Shown here one piece after another: positions 27,588 through 35,731 of a stretch of 38,792 bases of DNA. Numbering within the stretch: position 1 is the first letter of the stretch; every line of letters starts with the position of its first letter. The stretch is from the NCBI GenBank assembly GCA_903911795.1, contig CAIWEX010001204.1:1-38792 (forward strand), in the 5' to 3' direction. A program made the translations under genes and the position numbers. The notes beneath the pieces were generated by a model. The model did no database searches. It saw nothing but the letters and a program-made list of their open reading frames with translations, and was not told the origin of the DNA. This DNA is from an uncultured Schlesneria sp. GTDB taxonomy: Bacteria; Planctomycetota; Planctomycetia; Planctomycetales; Planctomycetaceae.

Positions 27588-28622
27588 TCAAAACTCCTGA
27601 ACGATGTAATCCGTTTCTGGCAAGCGGCGCGGATCGGTCGGGCCAGCGGCCTGGAACTGTTCTTCCCATTCAATTCGTAAATCCGGCAGGTTCTTTCTCC
27701 GGACGGTTTCCATCGATTCGGCAATCCATGGGTCGTAGCCCGACTTGGGGCATGGATATGGCATTTGTGCCAATGGAGATCGCAACATCGGGTGATCTGG
27801 ATTTGGAACGGACAACCCACGATCACACCGTATTCTTTGAATCAACAATACTTCCGTGGGAAGTTCCCTATGAATACCCGCTTTCAAACCGACAATCGAC
27901 GATTCTTCGTCCGTTTCTCGATTTAAGGCCGCTCGGACGTGCATCTCACAGAGTTTCAGCACGGCATTCTCCAAATGCTCTGGATGATCCCATTCATCAA
28001 AGATATCTTGATAAAGGGGCAGCAGCGTAACGCCGCGCGCCGCAAGATCAACAGGGATATCGCACCACATTCCATAAAGCTTCAGGAGGAACGGCGCAAC
28101 AGGCCCCGGTGAGTAGGCCTCCGGAGTGACGTACCATGGCGCATTTAAGAAATGTCCAAGGCATTTCCGGCCAAGCCAGTCTGCCGCTTGATCTTCTCCC
28201 AGGACGGCACTTAGCGCCATCGTCATCAGACATTCCGCAGCCCAAAAGTCGGTAATGAGACCGATTCTCGGCTGTCCACGTGGCTTCTCTGGATACTCTC
28301 GCAGCAATTGCTCCAGTCGCTCGATATACAAGTAGAATCCATATGCGTCGTATCGCCAAATGACATGCAGTCTGTGCCACACATCGTCCGTGACGTTCCC
28401 ACGCGCAAGAAGGTCATTCAATTCGCATTGGCGTTCAACTCCGATGCTACCAGCGATCAGACTTCCCTGGCCCTGAGGTGAACGACGACCGACATCGCTC
28501 TTAAAATATTCAATTTGAGGACTCAATCGGAATACATCGCGCAACGCTTTCCGAGAGTCGTTTACGACACTTTCAAACGACCATCCTGCAGTGCGTTTTT
28601 GCTTCGCCATATTGATAACCAC
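27588..28622 (-). CDS. Hypothetical protein of unknown family
   Basis: 344 aa ORF. Its C-terminal about 95 aa are clearly related to the downstream fragment at 28791-29138. Confidence 0.82.
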   Translation of the reverse strand: MVINMAKQKRTAGWSFESVVNDSRKALRDVFRLSPQIEYFKSDVGRRSPQGQGSLIAGSIGVERQCELNDLLARGNVTDDVWHRLHVIWRYDAYGFYLYIERLEQLLREYPEKPRGQPRIGLITDFWAAECLMTMALSAVLGEDQAADWLGRKCLGHFLNAPWYVTPEAYSPGPVAPFLLKLYGMWCDIPVDLAARGVTLLPLYQDIFDEWDHPEHLENAVLKLCEMHVRAALNRETDEESSIVGLKAGIHRELPTEVLLIQRIRCDRGLSVPNPDHPMLRSPLAQMPYPCPKSGYDPWIAESMETVRRKNLPDLRIEWEEQFQAAGPTDPRRLPETDYIVQEF

Positions 28623-28790
28623 GTCTTAATTATTTCAATCACCGTGCCCGCATGGTGTAGTCCGATTCCGGCGAACGCCGCGGATCGGACGATTGACGAT
28701 GACGATGTAACGCGTCATCCATTGTACGAGAAGATACCGAATTCCCTCCCCGAATCTCCACTCACATCAAAGCGACGTTACTTAACTTCT

Positions 28791-29138
28791 TCAGCTTTTG
28801 ATGGGGAAATCGGTGTCCGGCAAACGATGGGGGTCTGTGGTGCCGAATTTCTGGAATTCGTCTTCCCACTCCATCCGTAAATCGGGCATGTCCTTGCTGA
28901 TCTTAGCCAGTGACTCAGCCAGCCACGGATCATAGCCCGATTTCGGGCACGGAAACGGCATTCGTACCAACGGGGATCGGAGCAACGGATGTTCAGGATC
29001 GGGAACGGACAGGCCTAAATCGTGCCGGATTTTTCGGATGAACAAAATCTCTGAGGGAAAACTACTATGAAGCCCGGATTGCAACCCGAAGATCATGTCA
29101 AGTCGTAGTTCACAGCCTTTCTCGCGTGCAACCTCACG
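28791..29138 (-). pseudogene. N-terminally truncated, diverged copy of the 27588-28622 gene
   Basis: GLSVPDPEHPLLRSPLVRMPFPCPKSGYDPWLAESLAKISKDMPDLRMEWEDEFQKFGTTDPHRLPDTDF aligns with GLSVPNPDHPMLRSPLAQMPYPCPKSGYDPWIAESMETVRRKNLPDLRIEWEEQFQAAGPTDPRRLPETDY. The open frame ends at an upstream TGA near 29138. Confidence 0.75.
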
Positions 29139-29392
29139 TCAGTTCGGGCTGTGATGCGATGCCGGAAACTGTCAACCGATAGTCGTCTGACTCGCTGGGG
29201 AGGATTACGACCATTCAGCGTATATCCCAGTCCTCAAGATCATGCTCCAAGCACTGACAGGCAAATATGTTCCGTTCGACTGCAAGATTCCTCTTTCCGT
29301 GGTTGACGAGTTGAGCTAAAAGTTCGGGCTGGGACAAGGATCGTCCATCCGTGCGGTCGTTGCGCGGACCAAATACATCCAGGGAGGGCACT

Positions 29393-30481
29393 GTGACGCA
29401 TACTGTCGGTTCGCTGGCTTCACTCGTACAAGGAGAGGTTCGCGGGGATTCAGATCGAGTGATCTGTAATGCTGCGGCCATCGAATCTGCCGGCCCTGAT
29501 GCCGTGACGTTCGTTCTCGACGAAAGCCACGTGAGTCGACTGCAAAGTTGCCGGGCCGGTGCTGTCATATTGAATGCGAAGATCGCTGCGGGACTGGCGT
29601 CCGTGCCAAATACGTCACTGATCATCGTCAGTGACCCTCACGCAGCCTTTCAACAGATTCTGCCGCAGTTTCGCAAGATTCGCGGTCGGCCTACCCGCGG
29701 GATTTCGCCTCACGCCCACATCAGTCCGACTGCCATAGTTGGCGAAAACTGCTATGTCGGTCCGGGGGCCTGCATCGGCGATGAAGCCGAAATCGGGCCT
29801 GGCTGCGACATCTATCCCGGTGTGGTCATCGGTGCGGGCTGCAAACTTGGACAGGATGTCATCGTGCATCCGAATGCCGTGCTGTACGAGGATATTTCGC
29901 TGGGTGATCGAGTCATCATTCATAGTGGTGCGGTGATTGGGGCGGATGGATTCGGATATCGCTTTGCGGAAGGGCGATTCATCAAGATTCCGCAACTGGG
30001 GACCGTCGAGATCCACGAAGACGCCGAAATTGGTGCGTGTGCGACAATTGATCGCGGTGCCATTGGTCCAACAATTGTGGGTGCCGGCACCAAGCTCGAC
30101 AACCTGGTCATGATTGCTCACAACTGCGAACTGGGAAAACACAACGTTTTTGCCTCGCAAGTCGGTCTGGCTGGTTCCTGCACGACGGGCGACTATGTGC
30201 GACTTGGTGGCCAGGTCGGCATCCGAGATCACGTTCGCTTGAATTCTGGATGTATGGTGGGAGCCAAGGGAGGGGTCCACAAGGACATTCCTGAAGGCGA
30301 AATCTGGATCGGTTATCCCGCAACGCCGGAAGCCGAACAAAAACGGCTGGTATTCTCATTGAAGCGAGTTCCCGAAATGCGGGATCAGGTTCGGACCATG
30401 TCCAACCAGATCGCCACATTGATGAAGCAGGTCGAAGAACTCCGTGGTCAGTCCCCCGAAGAATTGCGGAAAGCAGGCTGA
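29393..30481 (+). CDS. lpxD: UDP-3-O-(3-hydroxyacyl)glucosamine N-acyltransferase
   Basis: Left-handed beta-helix hexapeptide repeats; GVVIGAGCKLGQDVIVHPNAVLYEDISLGDRVIIHSGAVIGADGFGYRFAEGRFIKIPQLGTVEIHEDAEIGACATIDRGAIGPTIVGAGTKLDNLVMIAHNCELG. GTG start with AGGGAGGG SD. Confidence 0.96.
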   Translation: MTHTVGSLASLVQGEVRGDSDRVICNAAAIESAGPDAVTFVLDESHVSRLQSCRAGAVILNAKIAAGLASVPNTSLIIVSDPHAAFQQILPQFRKIRGRPTRGISPHAHISPTAIVGENCYVGPGACIGDEAEIGPGCDIYPGVVIGAGCKLGQDVIVHPNAVLYEDISLGDRVIIHSGAVIGADGFGYRFAEGRFIKIPQLGTVEIHEDAEIGACATIDRGAIGPTIVGAGTKLDNLVMIAHNCELGKHNVFASQVGLAGSCTTGDYVRLGGQVGIRDHVRLNSGCMVGAKGGVHKDIPEGEIWIGYPATPEAEQKRLVFSLKRVPEMRDQVRTMSNQIATLMKQVEELRGQSPEELRKAG

Positions 30482-30518
30482 TTGACAGCCGTTCCAGAGT
30501 GATTGGTCTTTAATTCTG

Positions 30519-31436
30519 GTGATTGATTTCGACATCCAAATGGAAGAGACGGACCCTAACATTCTGAAGATGCCTCCCCGCCGCGTCGGCTTGCTGGCCG
30601 GAGCGGGGCGGTTTCCACTCGCGTTCGCTGAAGCCGCGCGAGACCAGGGATTGCACGTCTACTGTGTCGGTGTTTCCGGGATGGCAGACGAAGAGCAGCT
30701 TCGAGCGGTCTGTCATTCGTATGCGGAGACACCACTGGCTCGGCTGGGGCGCACGATTCGTCTCTTCAAGCGTGCTCGAATCGACCGTGTTGTCATGGCC
30801 GGGAAGATTGAGAAGACGGTCCTGTTTCAGCCTTTCCGGATTCTGCGTCTGCTGCCGGACTGGCGGACGATTCACATGTGGTATCACTACGCCACTCGAG
30901 ATCGCAAGGATGACACGCTGCTATTGGCGGTCATTCGCGAGTTCGAGCGGGATCAGATTTATTTTGATTCAGCCCTCGATTACTGTCCGGAGTTACTCGT
31001 GAAACACGGATTTCTGACCCGGCGCAAGCCAACCGACGCACAATGGCGGGATATTCGCTTTGGTTGGGATCTCGCCAAAGAAATGGGACGCCTGGATGTG
31101 GGCCAGTCCGTTGTCGTCAACGACATGGCTGTGATTGCTGTGGAAGCGATCGAAGGAACCGATCGTACGATTCGGCGTGCCGGTGAACTCTGTCGCCGAG
31201 GTGGCTTCACTGTCGTCAAGGTTGCGAAGCCTCAGCAGGATATGCGGTTCGACGTTCCGACAATTGGGGCTCAAACCATCAAGACACTGCAGGAAGCAGG
31301 CGGGCGCGTTCTGGCCATTGAGAGCAACAAGACAATCGTGCTGGATCAGCCTGATGTGATTGAGCTGGCAGATCGGTTGGGGATTGCCATCGTCGCGATT
31401 AACGCGGAAGAACTGGAATTGCGAATGGTCGGCTGA
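30519..31436 (+). CDS. lpxI: UDP-2,3-diacylglucosamine diphosphatase LpxI (DUF1009)
   Basis: VGLLAGAGRFPLAFAEAARDQGLHVYCVGVSG; VVMAGKIEKTVLFQ; RKDDTLLLAVIREFE; FTVVKVAKPQQDMRFDVPTIGAQTI. The start could be 30519, 30540 or 30570. Confidence 0.95.
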   Translation: MIDFDIQMEETDPNILKMPPRRVGLLAGAGRFPLAFAEAARDQGLHVYCVGVSGMADEEQLRAVCHSYAETPLARLGRTIRLFKRARIDRVVMAGKIEKTVLFQPFRILRLLPDWRTIHMWYHYATRDRKDDTLLLAVIREFERDQIYFDSALDYCPELLVKHGFLTRRKPTDAQWRDIRFGWDLAKEMGRLDVGQSVVVNDMAVIAVEAIEGTDRTIRRAGELCRRGGFTVVKVAKPQQDMRFDVPTIGAQTIKTLQEAGGRVLAIESNKTIVLDQPDVIELADRLGIAIVAINAEELELRMVG

Positions 31437-31448
31437 CTGCAAAGTCGG

Positions 31449-31886
31449 TCATTCGTCGAGCATGCGGACGTCGCTGTCACTGGCGGTCTGCAGTGGAGCA
31501 TCACCCGGCGCGAAGAATTCGTTGGCCGACGCGCGATGGCCGACTTCGATTACTTCGGTATGTGCCCCGTGGATATCAACCGGTTCGGGATCTGGTTCGC
31601 CTGGTCCCATTTCGACTCGGTACTTTTCACCAGCGAACGCCAGTTCATCACCAGGAAGCAATGCCCCGCGAATCACTCGCTGGCCGTTAACTTTCGTGCC
31701 GTTTGTGCTTCCGAGGTCGCGGATAAACAGCAAGCCATCGGTGCGGACAATCACACAGTGCAGTTTGGATATGCTGCTTTGGTCAATGCAGACATCACAC
31801 AAGTCGTCCTGACGGCCGACGAGAGTCACATCGCGCAGTATTTGTATTGGGCGTCCACCACGTAGTGGAACGAGTTGAGCGCGCAT
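31449..31886 (-). CDS. FHA domain-containing protein
   Basis: VTLVGRQDDLCDVCIDQSSISKLHCVIVRTDGLLFIRDLGSTNGTKVNGQRVIRGALLPGDELAFAGEKYRVE. Confidence 0.95.
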   Translation of the reverse strand: MRAQLVPLRGGRPIQILRDVTLVGRQDDLCDVCIDQSSISKLHCVIVRTDGLLFIRDLGSTNGTKVNGQRVIRGALLPGDELAFAGEKYRVEMGPGEPDPEPVDIHGAHTEVIEVGHRASANEFFAPGDAPLQTASDSDVRMLDE

Positions 31887-32001
31887 GAGGCAAACACCTT
31901 ACCAGGCCCGCACCGGCTGATTTTACTAGATTTCATTTTCCGCAGTATGGACGTGCTGTCAAGGTGGGGCCGTCAGGTTCGTCGAATTCCTGTCGCAATT
32001 G

Positions 32002-32110
32002 TCACCGCCACGCTGAGTGCAGTTTTTCCAGTGGGTTGAGTATCGGACAGTAATCCAGCGGGTACAGATGTACGATTCCCGAACACCTCAGTTCGTTGGT
32101 AATGCTGGCC
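32002..32110 (-). pseudogene. IS630-like transposase C-terminal remnant
   Basis: Minus-strand translation TNELRCSGIVHLYPLDYCPILNPLEKLHSAWR* resembles the DDE-domain end LPPYSPDLNPIEKVW of IS630/Tc1-type transposases. Confidence 0.6.
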
Positions 32111-32313
32111 GATGATGCCGAATCTTCTTCTTGTTCTGATTGTACGGAGACGTCATAGTATGCAGTGTCTGATGTTTCCATCAAATGGTACCCGTGTGGA
32201 ATGGCGGTAGCGAGACATTCCGGGGGCGTTGATGGCTGGAATCTCGGGCTTCAAGCAAGGGGATTGGGAATATCGTACCGCGATTCCCTCTGCTAACTTC
32301 AATGGAGAGGTTT

Positions 32314-33843
32314 ATGTTCAGGCGGGCTTTTGTCGGTGCAGTTGTCGTCACGTTCATCTCGTTCGTCGCAACGCATGTAATGGCAGCAACAGTTAACGGA
32401 ACCGTCGAATCTGTGTCGACGGATGACAACACCGTCTCAGTGAAGGTGAACGGAAAAGGTGACGAACCGAAGGTATTTACTGTCGGTCCTGCGGTCATCA
32501 TCATGATCGATGGCAAGAAGGGAACCCTGGAAGACGTGGTTGCCGGGCAAACGGTGACCGTGACGGCGAATGCGACAAATACCGCCACAAAACTGCTGTT
32601 GAAGTCTCCCAAGACGCCTCCTGCGTCTCGCAAGCCGGGCAAGAAGCCGAACTCCAACGACGCCGGCGCTGCCGATGCTGGAAACTGGCCGCAGTTCCGT
32701 GGTCCCAATCGCGACAATATTTCGAAAGAAACGGGACTTCTGGATCAGTGGCCGGAAGAAGGTTTGAAGGTTGCATGGGAGCAGAAGAAACTCGGTGAAG
32801 CCTTTTCCGCTGTTTCCATTTCTGAAGGGAAACTCTTCACGATGGGAAACCAGGGCAACATCGAAATGCTGCTGGCGATGGATGCATCAACGGGCAAACC
32901 GTTGTGGGCGACCAAAACGGGTGGTGCCGCTTATAAGAACGGGATGGGAAACGGTCCCCGCGGTACTCCGACAGTTGATGCGGACCGTGTTTATGCACTC
33001 GGTGCCAACGGAGACCTGATTTGTGCCGGAGTCGACAATGGCGAAGTTGTCTGGCAGAAGAATATTCTCAAAGAGTATGGCGGCAATAACATCACGTGGG
33101 GGATCAGCGAATCAGTCCTGATCGATGGCAAGCAGTTGATTTGCTGCCCCGGTGGGAAGGATGCGACGATTGTCAGCCTGGACAAGATGACAGGTCGAGG
33201 GATCTGGCGGGCGACGATCAACGGAACGCCACAAGCTTCGTACGCGTCGCCTGTGATCGTGGAATATGGTGGAGAGCGAATGATCGTCAATTACACTCAC
33301 ACTGCCGTGGTTGCGGTCAAAGCCCAGAACGGAAACTTCTGCTGGGGCTTTCCGTCATCGGCAAACGGCACCGCAAATTGTTCATCCCCGCTTTACGAGG
33401 ATGGCAAGGTCTTCACGGCCTCGGGGTACGGAAAAGGCTGTGCCATGTTCGAACTCGGACCCAAGGGAACCGCGACCGTGGCGTACGATGACAACAAGCA
33501 GATGAAGAATCATCACGGCGGGATGGTTGTCTTGGACGGCCACGTCTACGGATTTGATGAAGGGGTGCTTCGCTGCCTGGATCTAAAAACCGGAGCAAGC
33601 GTCTGGCAGGATCGGTCGGTCGGTAAGGGATCACTGACTTATGCTGACGGACACCTGTATCTTCGCAGTGAAAATGGTCCGATGGCACTTTGTACGGCCA
33701 CGACGAAGGGATACGAGGAAAAGGGGCGATTTGAGCCGAAGAATCGCAGCGACAAACCCGCGTGGGCGCATCCGGTCGTCTGCGGTGGACGATTGTTTGT
33801 CCGAGACATGGATTCGCTGATCGTCTACGACATCAAGAAGTAG
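32314..33843 (+). CDS. PQQ-binding-like beta-propeller repeat protein
   Basis: Signal peptide MFRRAFVGAVVVTFISFVATHVMA; NWPQFRGPNRDNISKETGLLDQWPEEGLKVAWEQK; LLAMDASTGKPLWATKTGG; LRCLDLKTGASVWQDRSVGKGSLTYADGHLYL. Confidence 0.94.
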   Translation: MFRRAFVGAVVVTFISFVATHVMAATVNGTVESVSTDDNTVSVKVNGKGDEPKVFTVGPAVIIMIDGKKGTLEDVVAGQTVTVTANATNTATKLLLKSPKTPPASRKPGKKPNSNDAGAADAGNWPQFRGPNRDNISKETGLLDQWPEEGLKVAWEQKKLGEAFSAVSISEGKLFTMGNQGNIEMLLAMDASTGKPLWATKTGGAAYKNGMGNGPRGTPTVDADRVYALGANGDLICAGVDNGEVVWQKNILKEYGGNNITWGISESVLIDGKQLICCPGGKDATIVSLDKMTGRGIWRATINGTPQASYASPVIVEYGGERMIVNYTHTAVVAVKAQNGNFCWGFPSSANGTANCSSPLYEDGKVFTASGYGKGCAMFELGPKGTATVAYDDNKQMKNHHGGMVVLDGHVYGFDEGVLRCLDLKTGASVWQDRSVGKGSLTYADGHLYLRSENGPMALCTATTKGYEEKGRFEPKNRSDKPAWAHPVVCGGRLFVRDMDSLIVYDIKK

Positions 33844-33875
33844 CTCGTCACTGCTCTTGTCTTGATATGCAATGA

Positions 33876-33909
33876 AGTGAGCCCGGTCGATGATTCGACC
33901 GGGCTCACT
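33876..33909. terminator. Perfect 15-bp hairpin between convergent genes (bidirectional terminator candidate)
   Basis: AGTGAGCCCGGTCGA-TGAT-TCGACCGGGCTCACT, 33 nt after the PQQ-protein stop. Confidence 0.8.
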
Positions 33910-33936
33910 GATTTCACTATTCATCAATTTTGGGGA

Positions 33937-34296
33937 TTAAACCACCGTTGCGGCAGGTTCAACGTCCCAGGTGAAGATACGAGATTGCAGGTCAGTGATG
34001 ACCACAAATCCCTTGCGTCCGCTGGCAGGTTCCAGTTCGATTCCAACGCTCTTCAATTGTGCAGCGTGTGGAGAATCATGCGCAATGAATCCGTCATCGG
34101 GGATCGCTCGCCACCATTGCAGGTGAGGCCAATCACGTTGTACGGTTGCCAGACAGGTCAGCATGGTTCGCCCGCCGGCGCCTGGTTTGAATCCGGCTCG
34201 GCCAGCGACTTCCGTGAAAGTTGCGACCTTGTCGATTCGCTTCAATTCCCACAGCACCTCTGCCACATTTTCGGCACGAACTGATGCCATCGCCAA
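33937..34296 (-). CDS. MGMT/alkyltransferase-like (ATL) family protein
   Basis: VATFTEVAGRAGFKPGAGGRTMLTCLATVQRDWPHLQWWRAIPDDGFIAHDSPHAAQLKSVGIEL resembles the MGMT DNA-binding domain, with the PCHR region replaced by QWWR. Confidence 0.65.
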   Translation of the reverse strand: MAMASVRAENVAEVLWELKRIDKVATFTEVAGRAGFKPGAGGRTMLTCLATVQRDWPHLQWWRAIPDDGFIAHDSPHAAQLKSVGIELEPASGRKGFVVITDLQSRIFTWDVEPAATVV

Positions 34297-34568
34297 CTCC
34301 TTCCTCTACGCCATACAGCTTGACAATTCTGGTAACGCAATCTGCGATTACCAAACGACAGGGGCTATCTGGCAGGTAATAAAACAACTGGCGGCGATTG
34401 TCGGTCATCCTGACTTCGGCAATGCCGCGTTACGGTTTGATTAAGTTAGTGTGTAGACTACACGAATCGACATGTCGGAACAACCCTCTCATGCCCAGAC
34501 TGCCATGTTCCAACGGACAAACAATCGCATATGCGTTTACGTTTCTCGCTTTAATCGCTTGACAGCAT

Positions 34569-35729
34569 TCACCAGGCTTCTTCGTAAAGTGCAATGATCT
34601 GATCCACCGTTGGCACACGTGGATTATTCTGCGGGCTCCCTGACGCCAGCGCGTCGCTGGCCATTTTTATCAAGTTCTCTCGAAAGCGAACTTCATCGAC
34701 GCCGCGACAATCTCGCAGTCGTGGCAGGTTCAAGTCGCTGTTCAACTGTTCCAGAAACGCCACCAGTGATTCCGCCGCAGTCATGTCATCTGCGGCGTGC
34801 GAACATGCTCCGAGAATTCGAGCGACAGTAGCGTATCGACCCGTTGCGGATTGCCATGAGAATCGCGTTATCGAAGGTAACAGCACGGCATTCGACAAGC
34901 CATGTGGTACATGAAACAGTGCACCGATCGGACGACTCATCCCGTGGACCAGGCAGACGCTGCTGTTGGCGAATGCCATCCCGCCTTGGCAAGCTGCCAC
35001 CATCATTCCCGCTCGCGCCTCGTGATTTCCAGGTTCGGCATACGCTGTCTTCAAATGACGCGCGACATGCTCAATGCAAGAAAGAGCCAATGGGTTGGTT
35101 GTCGCGTGGGCCTTGCGTGAGACATACGCTTCAATGCCATGGGTCAGCGTGTCGACTCCGACTGCGGCCGTCAAATCTGGCGGCATCGACAATGTTAACT
35201 CGTAGTCGACCAGGGCCACCTGTGGCAACAGGTTGACACTGAGAATCATCATTTTCACATCGCGGTCTGTATCCGTGATGATTGTCACCTTGGTAACTTC
35301 GCTTCCCGTTCCAGCAGTTGTCGGAATCGCAATCAGCGGAACTCCCGGGAAGGGGAGCTTGTGATAGCCTGCATAATGGCTGAGCGGTGCAGGATTTCTC
35401 GCAAGTGCACTGATCGCTTTGGCCGCATCGATCGGTGACCCGCCACCCACAGCGACCAATCCCTGGCAATCTCTTTCCTGGTACAGGTTCAGGCCTGCAA
35501 GAACATTTTTGTCAGTGGGATCGGCCTGGACACCGTCAAAAATTGTGACGTCCAGTCCCGCTTCTTCGAGTTCGCTGGAAATTTCTCTCGCAGGGCCAAG
35601 CCGCATCATCTCGGTGTCGGTCACCAGCAATACTCGATGAATGCCGAGTCGCTTCAATTGTGCTGCAGCTTCATGTCGAACACCGCCGCCGATGAGGATG
35701 ACCGAAGGAACATTGAATTGATCAGGCAT
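34569..35729 (-). CDS. Iron-containing alcohol dehydrogenase
   Basis: VGGGSPIDAAKAIS; IPTTAGTGSEVTKVTIITD; GVDTLTHGIEAYVS; VHGMSRPIGALFHVPHGLSNAVLLP. Confidence 0.95.
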   Translation of the reverse strand: MPDQFNVPSVILIGGGVRHEAAAQLKRLGIHRVLLVTDTEMMRLGPAREISSELEEAGLDVTIFDGVQADPTDKNVLAGLNLYQERDCQGLVAVGGGSPIDAAKAISALARNPAPLSHYAGYHKLPFPGVPLIAIPTTAGTGSEVTKVTIITDTDRDVKMMILSVNLLPQVALVDYELTLSMPPDLTAAVGVDTLTHGIEAYVSRKAHATTNPLALSCIEHVARHLKTAYAEPGNHEARAGMMVAACQGGMAFANSSVCLVHGMSRPIGALFHVPHGLSNAVLLPSITRFSWQSATGRYATVARILGACSHAADDMTAAESLVAFLEQLNSDLNLPRLRDCRGVDEVRFRENLIKMASDALASGSPQNNPRVPTVDQIIALYEEAW

Positions 35730-35731
35730 GC

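Noticed and set aside
29215-29625. Minus-strand ORF 29215-29625 as one gene
   Set aside because: Most of it is antisense to the start of lpxD. Only the last ~42 codons look protein-like and are reported separately.
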